A stretch of DNA of 64,000 nucleotides from Cryobacterium roopkundense (GCF_014200405.1 NZ_JACHBQ010000001.1:496001-560000), one strand, 5' to 3'. Counted from the first letter of the stretch, positions 8,822 to 18,604 are shown. Notes: a model not told the origin generated them from the sequence alone. Program-made: numbers and translations.

Positions 8822-9952
8822 GTGAAGAAGCTGTCCATGACGCTGAGCTCCCAGAACGTCGCCCTGACGGACGGCACGGGAACCCTCGCGGCGTCGGTGA
8901 CGAACCTGGCCGACGCGGCCGAGCGTGTCGTGCTCGGCGCCTTTCCCGTGGGGCCGCCCAACTCGCTGTCAGGGTCAACCGGGGCCACGATTCCCGACGC
9001 GCTGCGCACCATCGAGGCCGGCGCCACCGAGCAGTACACCGTGAAATTTGACACCACAGGAGCCACCGCCGGTACCTATTCCGTGAAGATCATGCCCTAC
9101 GGAGCGGACCAGCCGCCGGAAGACTACGCCGAACTCGGCTCCGTCGTGAACCTCGTGGTGCCCGACACGAAACACGACGGCACGCGGTTCCCCTGGTGGA
9201 TCGTCGCCATCGTCGCCGCCGTGCTGATCGTGGGCGGCGGGGTGCTGCTCGCCATCCACCCGTGGGATCCGGACTCCGCGTCGCAAACGAGCCCGGTGGC
9301 GACCGGAACAGAGGGGCCACCCGTCACCGCAGAAGCCGGCGGCGGCACCACAACAGCCGAGCGGGTGCCCGACGGGATCGTGGGCCTGCCCCTCGACCAG
9401 GCCGCAAGCCTGCTGGATTCCCGCGCGCTGGCGTACTCGGTTCAGCAGGAGCAGGTGGCCGCGGGAAGCGTCGCCGCGGGAACCGTGCTGCGCGTCGATC
9501 CCCCGGAGGGAGCGGATGTGACGGGGCCGGTCCTGCTCACGGTGGCCGTTGAAGGACCTCCCGCCAACGCGCCCGATTTCGTGCTGTACGCCCTGCCGGA
9601 ATGCTCCGTCGTGCCGGGCGGCAGCCTCAGCGGCGCCGATCAGATCACCATCTTCGTCGCGCTCAGAAACAGCGGACCCGGGCCGTGGACGGCTCTCGTG
9701 CCCTTCGAGATCACGAGCGACACTGGGCTGCGGGCCGCGGGCAATTCAGCCTTGAGCACCGGATCGAGTTTCACGCCGATGCAGGTCGACCTCACCCTGC
9801 TGGATTTCGACCGCACCCTGCGTTTCACCGCCGTGGCGGACCCGGCCAACAGCATCCAGGAGGAGAACGAGGCCAACAACTCCCTCGTGGTGGTGGTGAA
9901 CATGCCGCCGCGCATGACCGAAGCCGACGACGTACCGTGCTCACTGGGATAG
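8822..9952 (+). CDS. Membrane protein with PASTA and CARDB domains
   Basis: The GTG at 8822 is chosen because GAGGAGG lies 5 nt upstream; the longer open frame from 8750 has no such signal. In the 376-residue product, residues 1-115 form an Ig-like beta domain without a signal peptide. A single membrane helix lies at about 124-145 (WWIVAIVAAVLIVGGGVLLA). A PASTA-like repeat with its VPDGIVGLPLDQA motif follows at about 181-245, then a CARDB-like domain at about 255-365 ending NSIQEENEANNSLVVVVN. PASTA domains bind peptidoglycan fragments or beta-lactams, and CARDB is an adhesion-type fold. The likely topology is type II with the C-terminus outside. The exact role is unknown. Confidence 0.7.
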   Translation: MKKLSMTLSSQNVALTDGTGTLAASVTNLADAAERVVLGAFPVGPPNSLSGSTGATIPDALRTIEAGATEQYTVKFDTTGATAGTYSVKIMPYGADQPPEDYAELGSVVNLVVPDTKHDGTRFPWWIVAIVAAVLIVGGGVLLAIHPWDPDSASQTSPVATGTEGPPVTAEAGGGTTTAERVPDGIVGLPLDQAASLLDSRALAYSVQQEQVAAGSVAAGTVLRVDPPEGADVTGPVLLTVAVEGPPANAPDFVLYALPECSVVPGGSLSGADQITIFVALRNSGPGPWTALVPFEITSDTGLRAAGNSALSTGSSFTPMQVDLTLLDFDRTLRFTAVADPANSIQEENEANNSLVVVVNMPPRMTEADDVPCSLG

Positions 9953-9969
9953 CGCGGGAGAGCCGGAAC

Positions 9970-10665
9970 TCAGAACAGGGGCCGCGTCGTCCACTCCGTG
10001 AACACGCGGAACGCCGGTGTGGTGACGAGCACAAAGATCACCAGATTCGCGACCACGCTCATCCAGAAGACCGAGAGAAAGCTCTTCTTCCGGGTTTTGT
10101 GCCGCAGCACCTGCTGGGCCACGATCGCCCCAGGCCAGCCGCCGAGCAGTCCCGCCAGCAGCAGCGTATTCTCCGATACCCGCCATCCGCCGGACTGCGC
10201 CCGTGACTTGTCGACGGCGTAGAGAATGAAAGTCACCACGCTCGCCAGAAGATAGACGCCGATCACCCCATACGACAACGCCCAGTAACCATTCACGGTG
10301 AGGGCTCCGGCGACAAAGACCACGATCGCGAGGTAGCTGGCGCGTCCCGTGCCTCGGCCGGCCCGGCCGGACCGAGCAGAGGGCCGCGCGTCCCGCGATC
10401 GACCGTCAACGGCCGACCGTGCGGGCGCTGCACCGCCACCGACCAGAGCCGCGGACCGCACGCGCACGGCACGCCTCTTGCCGTGCGCGACCTCCACCTC
10501 GAAACTCAGCGCGGTGCCGAGCACCGGCCGCCTGTCACCCGGCGCGAAGGCCGAGATGTGCACGAAGGTCTTCTCCCCACCGCGCAGGGGTGTGATGAAC
10601 CCGAACCCACGGTCGTCGTTCCAGGATGTGAGTGTGCCGGGCACACGTGTCGTTGCAGAGCCCAT
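9970..10665 (-). CDS. Cold-shock domain fused to DUF1294 membrane domain
   Basis: This 231-residue protein joins an N-terminal cold-shock nucleic-acid-binding domain to a membrane DUF1294 domain. The cold-shock part spans residues about 7-70 and has the RNP-1-like GFGFITP and RNP-2-like TFVHIS motifs. A basic, low-complexity linker follows, then DUF1294 with about four hydrophobic segments and the conserved WRVSENTLLLAGLLGGWPGA block. The ATG at 10665 gives the N-terminus usual for the family; an in-frame GTG at 10701 is the alternative. Function is unknown. The gene is convergent with the PASTA/CARDB gene. Confidence 0.8.
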   Translation of the reverse strand: MGSATTRVPGTLTSWNDDRGFGFITPLRGGEKTFVHISAFAPGDRRPVLGTALSFEVEVAHGKRRAVRVRSAALVGGGAAPARSAVDGRSRDARPSARSGRAGRGTGRASYLAIVVFVAGALTVNGYWALSYGVIGVYLLASVVTFILYAVDKSRAQSGGWRVSENTLLLAGLLGGWPGAIVAQQVLRHKTRKKSFLSVFWMSVVANLVIFVLVTTPAFRVFTEWTTRPLF

Positions 10666-10936
10666 GAGCAGAGCGTACGCGCCAGGTCGCGCGGCACCCA
10701 CAGGCCGCGGGGGAGCGTGCTGCTGGGTGATTCATCGCGTTCAGCCTAAGTGAGTGTACGTCTGGTCTATACGGAGAAGACGACTTGGCCTGCGCGTCCG
10801 GCCCGTGACCCTGCAACTATGGATACCCTTGTAGTGCCGTGCAGCTTGCCAGCAGGGCGCGGTCGGCGTGTGCCGGGGGTATTCCCGCGCAAAGAGTAGC
10901 GCCGATCCACAAATTTTTGATGGAGGAGTTTTTTCG

Positions 10937-13900
10937 ATGACGTCTGAGCCCACAACAACCGAGCAGTCCCCGGTGGAGCGCACGTTTATAGCCGACTACT
11001 ACGAGCACCTGATCGACGACGATGCTCAGAACTACACCGCGGAGTTGTTGCACGACCGGGCGATGGCGCATTGGCAGGCCGCCGACTACCGTAAGCCGAA
11101 GACGGCGAACGTGGTGATCCGCAACGAGACCAGTCGCAGCGTGGTCTTCATCGCCACCGACGACATGCCCTTCCTCGTGGACTCCGTCATCGCCGAACTC
11201 GTGCGCCAGCACTCGGCGATCCACCTCGTGGTTCACCCCCTCCTCATCGTGGCCCGCAACCGCGAGAGCAACGAGCTCGTGACCATCACGCGGATGCCGG
11301 CGAGCGTCGGCGTCTCGAGCGGCGACACCTCGGCCATGCCGAACATCTCGCACCTCATCGCGACCGGCGGAAACGCGTCGCACCTCGAGTCGTGGATCGC
11401 CATCGAGATCGACCGCGCGAGCGACGAGGCGCAGGAGAACCTGGTCGCCGGGCTCCACGCCGTGCTGCACGACGTACGTTCGGCCGTCGACGACTGGCCG
11501 CTCATGCGTCTGAAGGCCGTGCAGATCGCCGACGACCTCGACAACGTGGCGAACGGCCGCGAGATCCAGGACCTGCGACAGACCCAGGACCTGCTGCGCT
11601 GGCTCAACGCCGACAACTTCACGTTTCTCGGCTACCGCGAATACGACCTCGAGGTTCTCGACGGCGAAGACGTGCTGTCCATCCGCGACGGCAGCGGCCT
11701 CGGCCTGCTGCGCTCGGCGGAAGACCGGCACCAGATCCAGCACCTCACCGAGGCCGGACGCACGAAGGCCCGCGAACGCAGCGCGCTGGTGATCACCAAG
11801 GCGAACTCCCGCTCCACGGTGCACCGCCCGGCGTACTTCGACTACATCGGAATCAAGAGCTTCGACGCCGACGGCAACGTGAGCGGCGAGCAACGTTTCA
11901 TCGGACTCTTTGCTGCAAGCGCGTACACGAGCTCCGTTGAGGTTGTGCCCGTGCTGCGGGAAAAGGTCGACGCCGTGATGGCCGAGGTCGGCTTCCCGCC
12001 CGGCTCGCACAGCGGTAAAGACCTGCTCGGCATCATGGAGACTTACCCGCGCGACGAGCTGTTCCAGATCGACGTGCCTTCTCTCGTGAGCGCGGCCCTG
12101 GCCATCCAGCGGCTGCAGGAGCGACGCCGCACCCGGCTGTTCCTGCGCCCCGACGTGTACGGACGCTTTATGTCTGCTCTCGTCTACCTGCCGCGTGACC
12201 GCTACAACACGGCCGTGCGGCTGCGCATCGAGAAGGAACTGCGCGAGACGTTCCAGGCGGAGTCGCTCGACTTCGAGGCACGCATGACCGAATCGGCGCT
12301 CGCCCGGCTGTTTTATCGCATCCGCTTGCCCCAGCCGAACGCCGTCGAGGCCGTCGACGCGGTCGAGCTCGAAAACCGCCTCGCCCGCGCCGTGCGGTCC
12401 TGGCCGGAAGGCATCAGCGACGAGCTGCGCGAAACGCATCCGCTCGCAGAGGCCGAGGCGCTTTCGAGCCTGTGGTCTGAGGCGTTCCCCGACAGCTACC
12501 GGGTGGACTACGAGACCGAAGACGCTCTCGAAGACATCGTGCGCTTCGAGGCCTGCGCCACCGCCACGGCGCGCGCCGAGGCCGCCGGCACGGGTGCCGC
12601 GCGCCCCGGTCTGTACGTGTACCTGCCCAAGGACGTGGGCGAGCGTTCAGAAAACGCGCGCGTCAAGCTGTACATGATGGAATCGCAGAGCCTCAGCCAG
12701 ATTCTGCCGTACTTCCAGAACCTGGGCATCGAGGTGCTCGACGAGGTGCCGTTCGAGATCCAGACCTCCGACGAACGCCGGTTCTTCCTCTATGACCTGG
12801 GCCTGATCTACCCCCCTGGCATCGACCCCATTGCCACCGGCGAACTGCTCGCCGACTCGTTCGGCGCGGCCGTGAGCGGCGCGATCGAGTCCGACGGCCT
12901 CGACCGCCTCGTGCTCAAGGAGGGCATGGCGTGGCAGAAGGTCGTCATTCTGCGCAGCTACGCCAAGTACCTGCGCCAGATCGGCAACACCAACTCCTAC
13001 GGCTTCGTTTCCAACACCCTGCTGAACAACCCCGACGTCACGAAGGGCCTGGTTGCACTGTTCGAGGCGCGCTTCGACCCGGATATCACAGACGAGGAGC
13101 GGATGCCCAGGGTCGCCCAGGTGCGCGCCGACCTCACGCTCGCCATGGAGCAGGTCGCCACTCTCGACGCCGACAGGGTGCTGCGCACGTTGATCAACCT
13201 GATCGAAGCGTCGCTGCGCACGAACTTCTTCCAGGACAAGCCGTACCTGAGCATCAAGCTCGACCCGCAGTCGATCGAACTGCTGCCCTTCCCCAAGCCC
13301 ATGTACGAGATCTGGGTGTACTCACCCCGCGTCGAGGGCGTGCACCTGCGCTTTGGCAAGGTTGCCCGCGGCGGGCTGCGCTGGTCGGACCGACGCGAGG
13401 ACTTCCGCACGGAGGTGCTCGGCCTCGTGAAGGCGCAGACCGTGAAGAACGCGGTGATCGTGCCCACCGGCGCCAAGGGCGGCTTCTTCGCCAAGAAGCT
13501 GCCGGATCCGGCAGCCGACCGCGGCGCCTGGATGGCCGAAGGCATCGAGAGCTACAAGACGTTCATTCGCGGCATGCTCGACGTCACCGACAACCTCGTG
13601 ACCACGCCGGAGGAGGGCGAGCGGATGGTGCCGCCGTACCGGGTGGTCAGCCACGATGACGCAGACACCTACCTCGTGGTGGCCGCCGACAAGGGAACGG
13701 CCTCGTTCTCCGACATCGCCAACGGCCTCGCCGCAGAGTACGGCTTCTGGCTCGGCGACGCCTTCGCCTCCGGCGGGTCGGTGGGTTACGACCACAAGGA
13801 AATGGGCATCACCGCCCGCGGTGCCTGGGAATCTGTGAAGCGCCACTTCAGCGAGTTGGGCGTCGACACCCAGACCGAAGACTTCACGGTGGTGGGCGTG

Positions 13901-15781
13901 GGCGACATGTCGGGAGACGTGTTCGGCAACGGCATGCTGCTGTCGGAGCACATCAAGTTGGTGGCGGCATTCGACCACCGGCACATCTTCCTCGACCCGA
14001 CTCCCGACGCCGCCACGTCGTTCGCGGAGCGCCAGCGCCTCTTCGAGTTGCCGCGCTCCTCGTGGGCCGACTATTCTCCTGAGCTGATCAGCACCGGGGG
14101 CGGGGTCTTCCCCCGTCAGGCTAAGTCGGTGCCCATCTCGGCCGAGGTACGCACCGTGCTGGGTCTCCCCGAGGGCACCACGCGCCTGAGCCCGCCCGAA
14201 CTGCTGCGCGCCATTTTGGTGGCTCCCACCGACCTGCTCTACAACGGTGGCATCGGCACCTACGTGAAGGCGAGCAGCGAAACATCCGCTCAGGTGGGCG
14301 ACAAGGCGAACGACGGTATTCGGGTGGATGGAAAAGACCTGCGCGTGAAGGTTGTCGGTGAGGGCGGAAACCTCGGGTTCACCCAGCTCGGGCGCATCGA
14401 GGCCGCGCTCGGCGGCGTGATTCTGAACACCGACGCGATCGACAACTCCGCCGGCGTGGATTGCTCCGACCACGAGGTGAACATCAAGATCTTCGTTGAC
14501 CGCATGGTGGCAGCCGGCAAGCTCGACCCGGCCGAACGTGCGCAGTTCCTCGCCGAGATGACGGATGAGGTGGGTCGCCTCGTGCTGCAGGACAACGTGG
14601 ACCAGAACATCCTGCTGCTCAACGACCGCGTTCTCGTGAACAACTGGAGCCCGAGCTACGAGCGCCTGATGAACTGGCTCGAGGCCTCCGGAGACCTGCA
14701 GCGCGACCTCGAAGCGTTGCCGACCACGGCCACGCTGCGGGAGCGCCTCGACCAGGGCCAGGGTCTCACCTCGCCCGAGCTCTCGGTGCTCGCCGCCTAC
14801 GCCAAGATCGAGCTCGCCACGGCGCTGCGCGAGAGCGACCTCGCCGACGACCCGTGGTTCGGCGGCACCCTGCGCCGGTACTTCCCGGCCCAGCTATCGG
14901 AGCGGTTCGACGCCGAGCTCGACACGCATCCGCTGCGCCGCGAAATCATCGCGACTGTCGTGGCCAACGACATGATCAACCTCGGCGGGGTGACGTTCGC
15001 GTTCCGCACCGTGGAGGAGACGTCGGCCAATCAGGCCACCGTGGCGCGCGCGTTCGTGGCGCTGCGCGAGGTCTTCGGCCTCGACGACATGGTGAACGCC
15101 CTCAACGCGCTGCCCTCGTCGTTCCCCACCGAGACGTGGACCTCGATGCACCTCGACATTCGCCGGCTGCTCGACCGGGCCGTGCGCTGGCAGGTCAACC
15201 AGGGCGGCACTCGTTCGGTGGCCGAGGTGATCGCGAAGTACCAGCCGCAGGTGCAACTGCTGCGCGCGCACCTGAGCGACTACCTGCAGGGCGACGACCT
15301 GAAGCGGCTGAAGTCGCAGCTCGCCAAGGCCGAGGAGTGGGGCGTTCCCGTGTCGCTCGGTCACCAGTGGGCCGAGCTGTTCGAAGCCTTCGCGTTGCTC
15401 GATGTGGCCAGGGTGGCCGTGCAGTCCCAGACGCCGGTCGAGGAGGTCGCGGCCGTGTACTACATGGTCTACGACCGCTTTGCTGTGGACAACATTCTCG
15501 TGCGTATCACGGCGCTGCCGCGCAAGGACCGCTGGCAGGCCCTTGCGCGCGCGGCCCTGCGCGATGACCTGTACTCGACCGTGGCCGACATGACCAGGGC
15601 CGTGCTCGATGCGACAGAGACAGGTTCCGCCGAGGAACGCCTGCAGGCCTGGGAGGCGCTGAACGCGGAGCAGCTTGACCGCGCGCGGAGCGTGTTCGAG
15701 GAGGTCAACGCCCTGGGCCAGGACGACATGGCGTCGCTCTCTGTGGCGCTGCGGCTGCTGCGCTCGATCGTGCGCCGCTGA
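10937..15781 (+). CDS. gdh: NAD-specific glutamate dehydrogenase, large (180 kDa) type
   Basis: This 1614-residue protein matches the large NAD-GDH family, which oxidises glutamate to 2-oxoglutarate and ammonium for catabolism. ATG 10937 follows GGAGGAG with 8 nt spacing; the frame is open upstream but unsupported. The N-terminal half carries ACT-like regulatory segments. The catalytic region (about residues 790-1240) has VARGGLRWSDRREDFRTE, a VPTGAKGGFF segment and a dinucleotide-binding VVGVGDMSGDVFGNG. Length equals that of full family members and no break is seen. It stands alone, preceded by a roughly 270-bp gap. It probably feeds carbon from amino acids, compatible with ppsA and aceB elsewhere in the window. 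Confidence 0.93.
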   Translation: MTSEPTTTEQSPVERTFIADYYEHLIDDDAQNYTAELLHDRAMAHWQAADYRKPKTANVVIRNETSRSVVFIATDDMPFLVDSVIAELVRQHSAIHLVVHPLLIVARNRESNELVTITRMPASVGVSSGDTSAMPNISHLIATGGNASHLESWIAIEIDRASDEAQENLVAGLHAVLHDVRSAVDDWPLMRLKAVQIADDLDNVANGREIQDLRQTQDLLRWLNADNFTFLGYREYDLEVLDGEDVLSIRDGSGLGLLRSAEDRHQIQHLTEAGRTKARERSALVITKANSRSTVHRPAYFDYIGIKSFDADGNVSGEQRFIGLFAASAYTSSVEVVPVLREKVDAVMAEVGFPPGSHSGKDLLGIMETYPRDELFQIDVPSLVSAALAIQRLQERRRTRLFLRPDVYGRFMSALVYLPRDRYNTAVRLRIEKELRETFQAESLDFEARMTESALARLFYRIRLPQPNAVEAVDAVELENRLARAVRSWPEGISDELRETHPLAEAEALSSLWSEAFPDSYRVDYETEDALEDIVRFEACATATARAEAAGTGAARPGLYVYLPKDVGERSENARVKLYMMESQSLSQILPYFQNLGIEVLDEVPFEIQTSDERRFFLYDLGLIYPPGIDPIATGELLADSFGAAVSGAIESDGLDRLVLKEGMAWQKVVILRSYAKYLRQIGNTNSYGFVSNTLLNNPDVTKGLVALFEARFDPDITDEERMPRVAQVRADLTLAMEQVATLDADRVLRTLINLIEASLRTNFFQDKPYLSIKLDPQSIELLPFPKPMYEIWVYSPRVEGVHLRFGKVARGGLRWSDRREDFRTEVLGLVKAQTVKNAVIVPTGAKGGFFAKKLPDPAADRGAWMAEGIESYKTFIRGMLDVTDNLVTTPEEGERMVPPYRVVSHDDADTYLVVAADKGTASFSDIANGLAAEYGFWLGDAFASGGSVGYDHKEMGITARGAWESVKRHFSELGVDTQTEDFTVVGVGDMSGDVFGNGMLLSEHIKLVAAFDHRHIFLDPTPDAATSFAERQRLFELPRSSWADYSPELISTGGGVFPRQAKSVPISAEVRTVLGLPEGTTRLSPPELLRAILVAPTDLLYNGGIGTYVKASSETSAQVGDKANDGIRVDGKDLRVKVVGEGGNLGFTQLGRIEAALGGVILNTDAIDNSAGVDCSDHEVNIKIFVDRMVAAGKLDPAERAQFLAEMTDEVGRLVLQDNVDQNILLLNDRVLVNNWSPSYERLMNWLEASGDLQRDLEALPTTATLRERLDQGQGLTSPELSVLAAYAKIELATALRESDLADDPWFGGTLRRYFPAQLSERFDAELDTHPLRREIIATVVANDMINLGGVTFAFRTVEETSANQATVARAFVALREVFGLDDMVNALNALPSSFPTETWTSMHLDIRRLLDRAVRWQVNQGGTRSVAEVIAKYQPQVQLLRAHLSDYLQGDDLKRLKSQLAKAEEWGVPVSLGHQWAELFEAFALLDVARVAVQSQTPVEEVAAVYYMVYDRFAVDNILVRITALPRKDRWQALARAALRDDLYSTVADMTRAVLDATETGSAEERLQAWEALNAEQLDRARSVFEEVNALGQDDMASLSVALRLLRSIVRR

Positions 15782-15808
15782 CCCCTCCGGTGCACGTGCG
15801 TGCGTGTA

Positions 15809-15898
15809 CATAACTCCTGCAATCTGCGGCACGCGGCCGCTACGGCCGCGTGTTTGCGGGCATCCGCTGTGGACCCGCGGCGAATTGCAGGAGTTACG
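15809..15898. repeat. Family B palindromic repeat, copy 1
   Basis: A 90-bp unit begins CATAACTCCTGCAAT and ends ATTGCAGGAGTTACG, 27 bp after the gdh stop. A second nested palindrome (GCACGCGGCCGC and GCGGCCGCGTGT-like arms) fills the core, which differs from copies 2 and 3 (52157, 54936). Position right after a stop codon suggests a terminator or mRNA-end stabiliser. Confidence 0.8.
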
Positions 15899-16014
15899 CA
15901 CGCCAAGCCGTCGAGACCGCGCCCTATCGGCCGGTCGAAATCTCGACTATCGTGCGGGGCGAGGATGCTCGGGTGCGTCCTCGCCCCACCTGAGTGGCCA
16001 CGGGAGGTTCGGCG

Positions 16015-16836
16015 ATGAATACCACGACCACCCGGGCCCAGGTCTGGTTGTTTCTCTCGTTCGGCGCGGCCGCCCTGGCCTTCGTCGGGAGCCTGTTGGC
16101 CCTGATCGACTCCAACGTCTACTACTACGACCTGTCCAGTTCGTTCTCGTTCCAGGCGCGGGCACAGGACCTGGTGAACGCGGTGGTCGTCGCGCCGTTG
16201 CTCGTGGCATGCGCGGTGCTCGCGCTGCGGGGTTCGGAACGCGCCTTCGTGATCTGGCTGGGAGTCCTCACGTTCACGGTGTACAACTACGTGATCTACG
16301 CGCTCTTCATCCCGTTCGGATCGTTGTATCTTCTCTGGACGGCGGTGCTCGGCCTCAGCCTGTACTCTCTGATCGGCGGCGTCACCAGTGTCGACTCCGG
16401 CCAGGCGGCGGTGATGTTTCCGAGCCGGCGAGCCCTCACTGTTTCGGGAATCGTTCTGGTCGTCGTGTCTGGACTCTTCGCCGTCTTGTGGCTGGCCGAG
16501 GACCTGCCGGCCGTGATCAACAACTACACGCCGCAGAGCGTCTACGACCTCAAGGTGCCGACCAATCCTGTGCACGTTCTCGACTACGCATTCTTCCTGC
16601 CGGCCGGAGTGATTCTCGGCGTGATGCAGCTGCGGCGGCGCGCGTTCTCCTATCCGGTGGGCGGGGCGTTTCTGGTGTTCCTGCTGCTGACGGGCCTTCC
16701 CATTCTGGTCACGCCATTCGTGACATCGTCTCTGGGGTCGGAGGGACAGTACTGGATACTGCTGCCGATCGGCATCCTCACCGCCGTACTCGCGGGCATG
16801 ATCGTGTGGCTGCTCCGCAGCGTGCGCGAGGTCTAG
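16015..16836 (+). CDS. Polytopic membrane protein of unknown function
   Basis: The 273-residue product has about seven hydrophobic segments, starting with WLFLSFGAAALAFVGSLLAL and ending with ILLPIGILTAVLAGMIVWLL. ATG 16015 follows GGGAGG with 7 nt spacing and is preferred over the upstream in-frame GTG at 15994. I do not recognise a named family. Its stop codon overlaps the stop codon of the convergent DUF429 gene (shared CTAG). Confidence 0.75.
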   Translation: MNTTTTRAQVWLFLSFGAAALAFVGSLLALIDSNVYYYDLSSSFSFQARAQDLVNAVVVAPLLVACAVLALRGSERAFVIWLGVLTFTVYNYVIYALFIPFGSLYLLWTAVLGLSLYSLIGGVTSVDSGQAAVMFPSRRALTVSGIVLVVVSGLFAVLWLAEDLPAVINNYTPQSVYDLKVPTNPVHVLDYAFFLPAGVILGVMQLRRRAFSYPVGGAFLVFLLLTGLPILVTPFVTSSLGSEGQYWILLPIGILTAVLAGMIVWLLRSVREV

Positions 16837-17684
16837 CTAGCCGGCATGGCTGAGCGCGCGCCGTTGACCGGGCGCCGCTGCTCGGGGCGGGCAGCGGCGA
16901 TGATCACCGGGCGGCGGCCCTCGGAGTCTGCCGTAGCCCCTGCGCCGAGCACCTGGCAGCGATCGAGGCCGTGCGCGTGCCACAGCGAGGCGGTCCACGC
17001 GGCGAGGGCCGCATCGAGCAGATCCTCGCGGTGTTTGTAGGCGCGGTCGAGCAGGGGAGACGGCTGCTCGAGCAGCGCCGCGGTGACCGGGTGGGTACGC
17101 AGGTTCAGGGGCGGGCTCGCGGTATCGAGCCGCGACATCCGCTGCAGCAACTCGTCGCACTCGCGTGCGCGAAACAATCGACGCTCGCTGAGGGGCAGCG
17201 CCACGTTGTGGCGTTTGTAGCGCGGGCGTTGTTCGCTGTAGCCGAACTCGGCGGCGCCCACGAGCGTCGTGTACGGGTAGCACTCGAAAAAGTGCACCGA
17301 GGTTTCGTTTCGAGGATACTCCGGGTCGGCCAGTCCGAACCCGACGGCCTCGAGGGCCAGCCGCAGCGAGACGCCGCCGAGCCACGGCAGGCGGAGGCTG
17401 CTCGGATTGGCGGCGACCTTCCAGCGGCCGTAGCGCTGGCCCACCTCCCGCTCACAGTCTCGCATACCTGATTCGTTGAACACCACGAGCGGGGCGTCGA
17501 TCGCGATCACGTCGCCGGGTTGCGCGCGGTCGACCAGCCACGCGGCCACGGCGTCGATGCCGCGAGCCCAGCCGGCGTGCAGCACCGTACCCTGCTCGTC
17601 GAGGCATACGAGCCCGGTCTCGTTCGCGGGCTTCTGCATGCTGCCCTCGCCCCACGCTAGGTCGACGCCGAAGAACCTAGCCAA
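16833..17684 (-). CDS. DUF429 domain protein
   Basis: The 283-residue product begins with the FFGVDLAWG motif typical of DUF429, an RNase H-like fold family of unknown role. Conserved acidic positions (GVDLAW, IAIDAPLVV) and the YPYTT segment support the family call. The frame needs a start upstream of GVDLAWG. TTG at 17684 is the best candidate because no ATG or GTG lies between the family motif and the upstream region. The start overlaps the end of a 28-codon ORF (17677-17763), so translation may be coupled. Confidence 0.7.
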   Translation of the reverse strand: MARFFGVDLAWGEGSMQKPANETGLVCLDEQGTVLHAGWARGIDAVAAWLVDRAQPGDVIAIDAPLVVFNESGMRDCEREVGQRYGRWKVAANPSSLRLPWLGGVSLRLALEAVGFGLADPEYPRNETSVHFFECYPYTTLVGAAEFGYSEQRPRYKRHNVALPLSERRLFRARECDELLQRMSRLDTASPPLNLRTHPVTAALLEQPSPLLDRAYKHREDLLDAALAAWTASLWHAHGLDRCQVLGAGATADSEGRRPVIIAAARPEQRRPVNGARSAMPAS

Positions 17685-17763
17685 CAGCCGGCGCCTCTGG
17701 CTCCCAGGCGGCCCGCAGCAGGTCGGCGGCGACGTTGGGGTGGCTGATCGGAAGAATGCCCAT
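17677..17763 (-). CDS. Possible 28-residue leader ORF before the DUF429 gene
   Basis: An ATG at 17763 opens a 28-codon frame (N-terminus MGILPISHPNV, helical middle, Pro/Ala-rich end). It stops with TAG inside the TTG start region of the DUF429 gene. The overlap suggests translational coupling. No clear Shine-Dalgarno is visible and the peptide could instead be a remnant of a longer gene. Confidence 0.3.
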   Translation of the reverse strand: MGILPISHPNVAADLLRAAWEPEAPAVG

Positions 17764-17776
17764 GGCCGCAGCCTAC

Positions 17777-17820
17777 GCGGCGGATGCTGCGGGGCCGGCC
17801 GGCACCGCAGCATCCGCCGC
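17777..17820. terminator. Strong hairpin after the ice-binding protein gene
   Basis: Sixteen-base perfect arms (GCGGCGGATGCTGCGG and its complement) flank a 12-nt loop, 14 bp downstream of the ice-binding protein stop on the minus strand. Confidence 0.65.
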
Positions 17821-17833
17821 GTTGAGCGGTCGG

Positions 17834-18604
17834 TTACAGCGCGGGCTCGACCACTGTGTTGCTCTGCAGCGTGACGGCGGTCTGGGCCAGGAGGCGCCCG
17901 TTGATGGAGGCGCCGGTCTTCATGGCGATCAGCGTGTGGCTCAGGATGGTGCCTTCGAAGTGGGCGGTCGTACCGATCGCAACCTCGCCGGCGGTCTGCC
18001 AGAACACATTCTTGGCCTGCACGCCGCCCTCGAGTGTCACGTTCTTGGCCGAGGCCATCGTGATGTCACCGGAGATCTGGAAGATGAAGACGTCGTCCAC
18101 GCCTCCGGAAAGCGTCACGTCGTTCGACAGTGAGACATCGGTGCTCCACTTGTAGAGTCCGGGAGTGAGGGTGAGTCCACCGATTTCTCCGGCGCCGAGG
18201 TTCACGAAGTCGGGGTTCGTGCGTCCGGCGGCGTCAGTGTAGGCGATCCCCATGTCGCCGACGGCGCCGGTGAGCAGGGTGTCGTCGGTGACCTTGCAGG
18301 CGGGGCCTGATTCGTCGACGGAGTAGATCGTTCCGGTCACCTCGTCGCACGTCACGTGGATGGCGGCACCGGAGATGGGGCTGGAACCGACGTTTCCGAG
18401 GATGGAGGACGCGTAGACGTCGGTCACCCCGGACTTCGACAGGATCGCAAAGGTGCCCGCGCTGCCGAGGTCGACGGGTGCGAGATCGAGCGTTTCGGCG
18501 GAAGCGCCGGCCGCACCGGCTGCGCCGATGCCCACCACGGATGCTGCGAGCAGCATGGCGAAGACGCGTGTGCGCGCGCGGGAGCGTGCTGTGAATACTG
18601 ACAT
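17834..18604 (-). CDS. Secreted DUF3494 ice-binding protein
   Basis: The 256-residue product has a Sec signal peptide (basic start, hydrophobic core MLLAASVVGIGAAGAAGA, likely cleavage after ASA near residue 36). The rest is a DUF3494 beta-solenoid. Family landmarks are DLGSAGTFAILSKSGVT, SSILGNVGSSPISG, the TGLYKWSTDVSLS-like turn, and VFIFQISGDITMAS followed by NVFWQTAGEVAIGTTAHFEGTILS. Such proteins bind ice crystal planes, inhibit recrystallisation and help cells survive or stay in ice. The start has AGAGGGA 6 nt upstream, and a strong hairpin follows the stop. The gene is the clearest sign of a cold-adapted host. Confidence 0.93.
   Translation of the reverse strand: MSVFTARSRARTRVFAMLLAASVVGIGAAGAAGASAETLDLAPVDLGSAGTFAILSKSGVTDVYASSILGNVGSSPISGAAIHVTCDEVTGTIYSVDESGPACKVTDDTLLTGAVGDMGIAYTDAAGRTNPDFVNLGAGEIGGLTLTPGLYKWSTDVSLSNDVTLSGGVDDVFIFQISGDITMASAKNVTLEGGVQAKNVFWQTAGEVAIGTTAHFEGTILSHTLIAMKTGASINGRLLAQTAVTLQSNTVVEPAL

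Noticed and set aside
10817..12439. 540-codon antisense frame at the start of gdh
   Set aside because: Shadow of gdh with low-complexity His/Arg/Val content.
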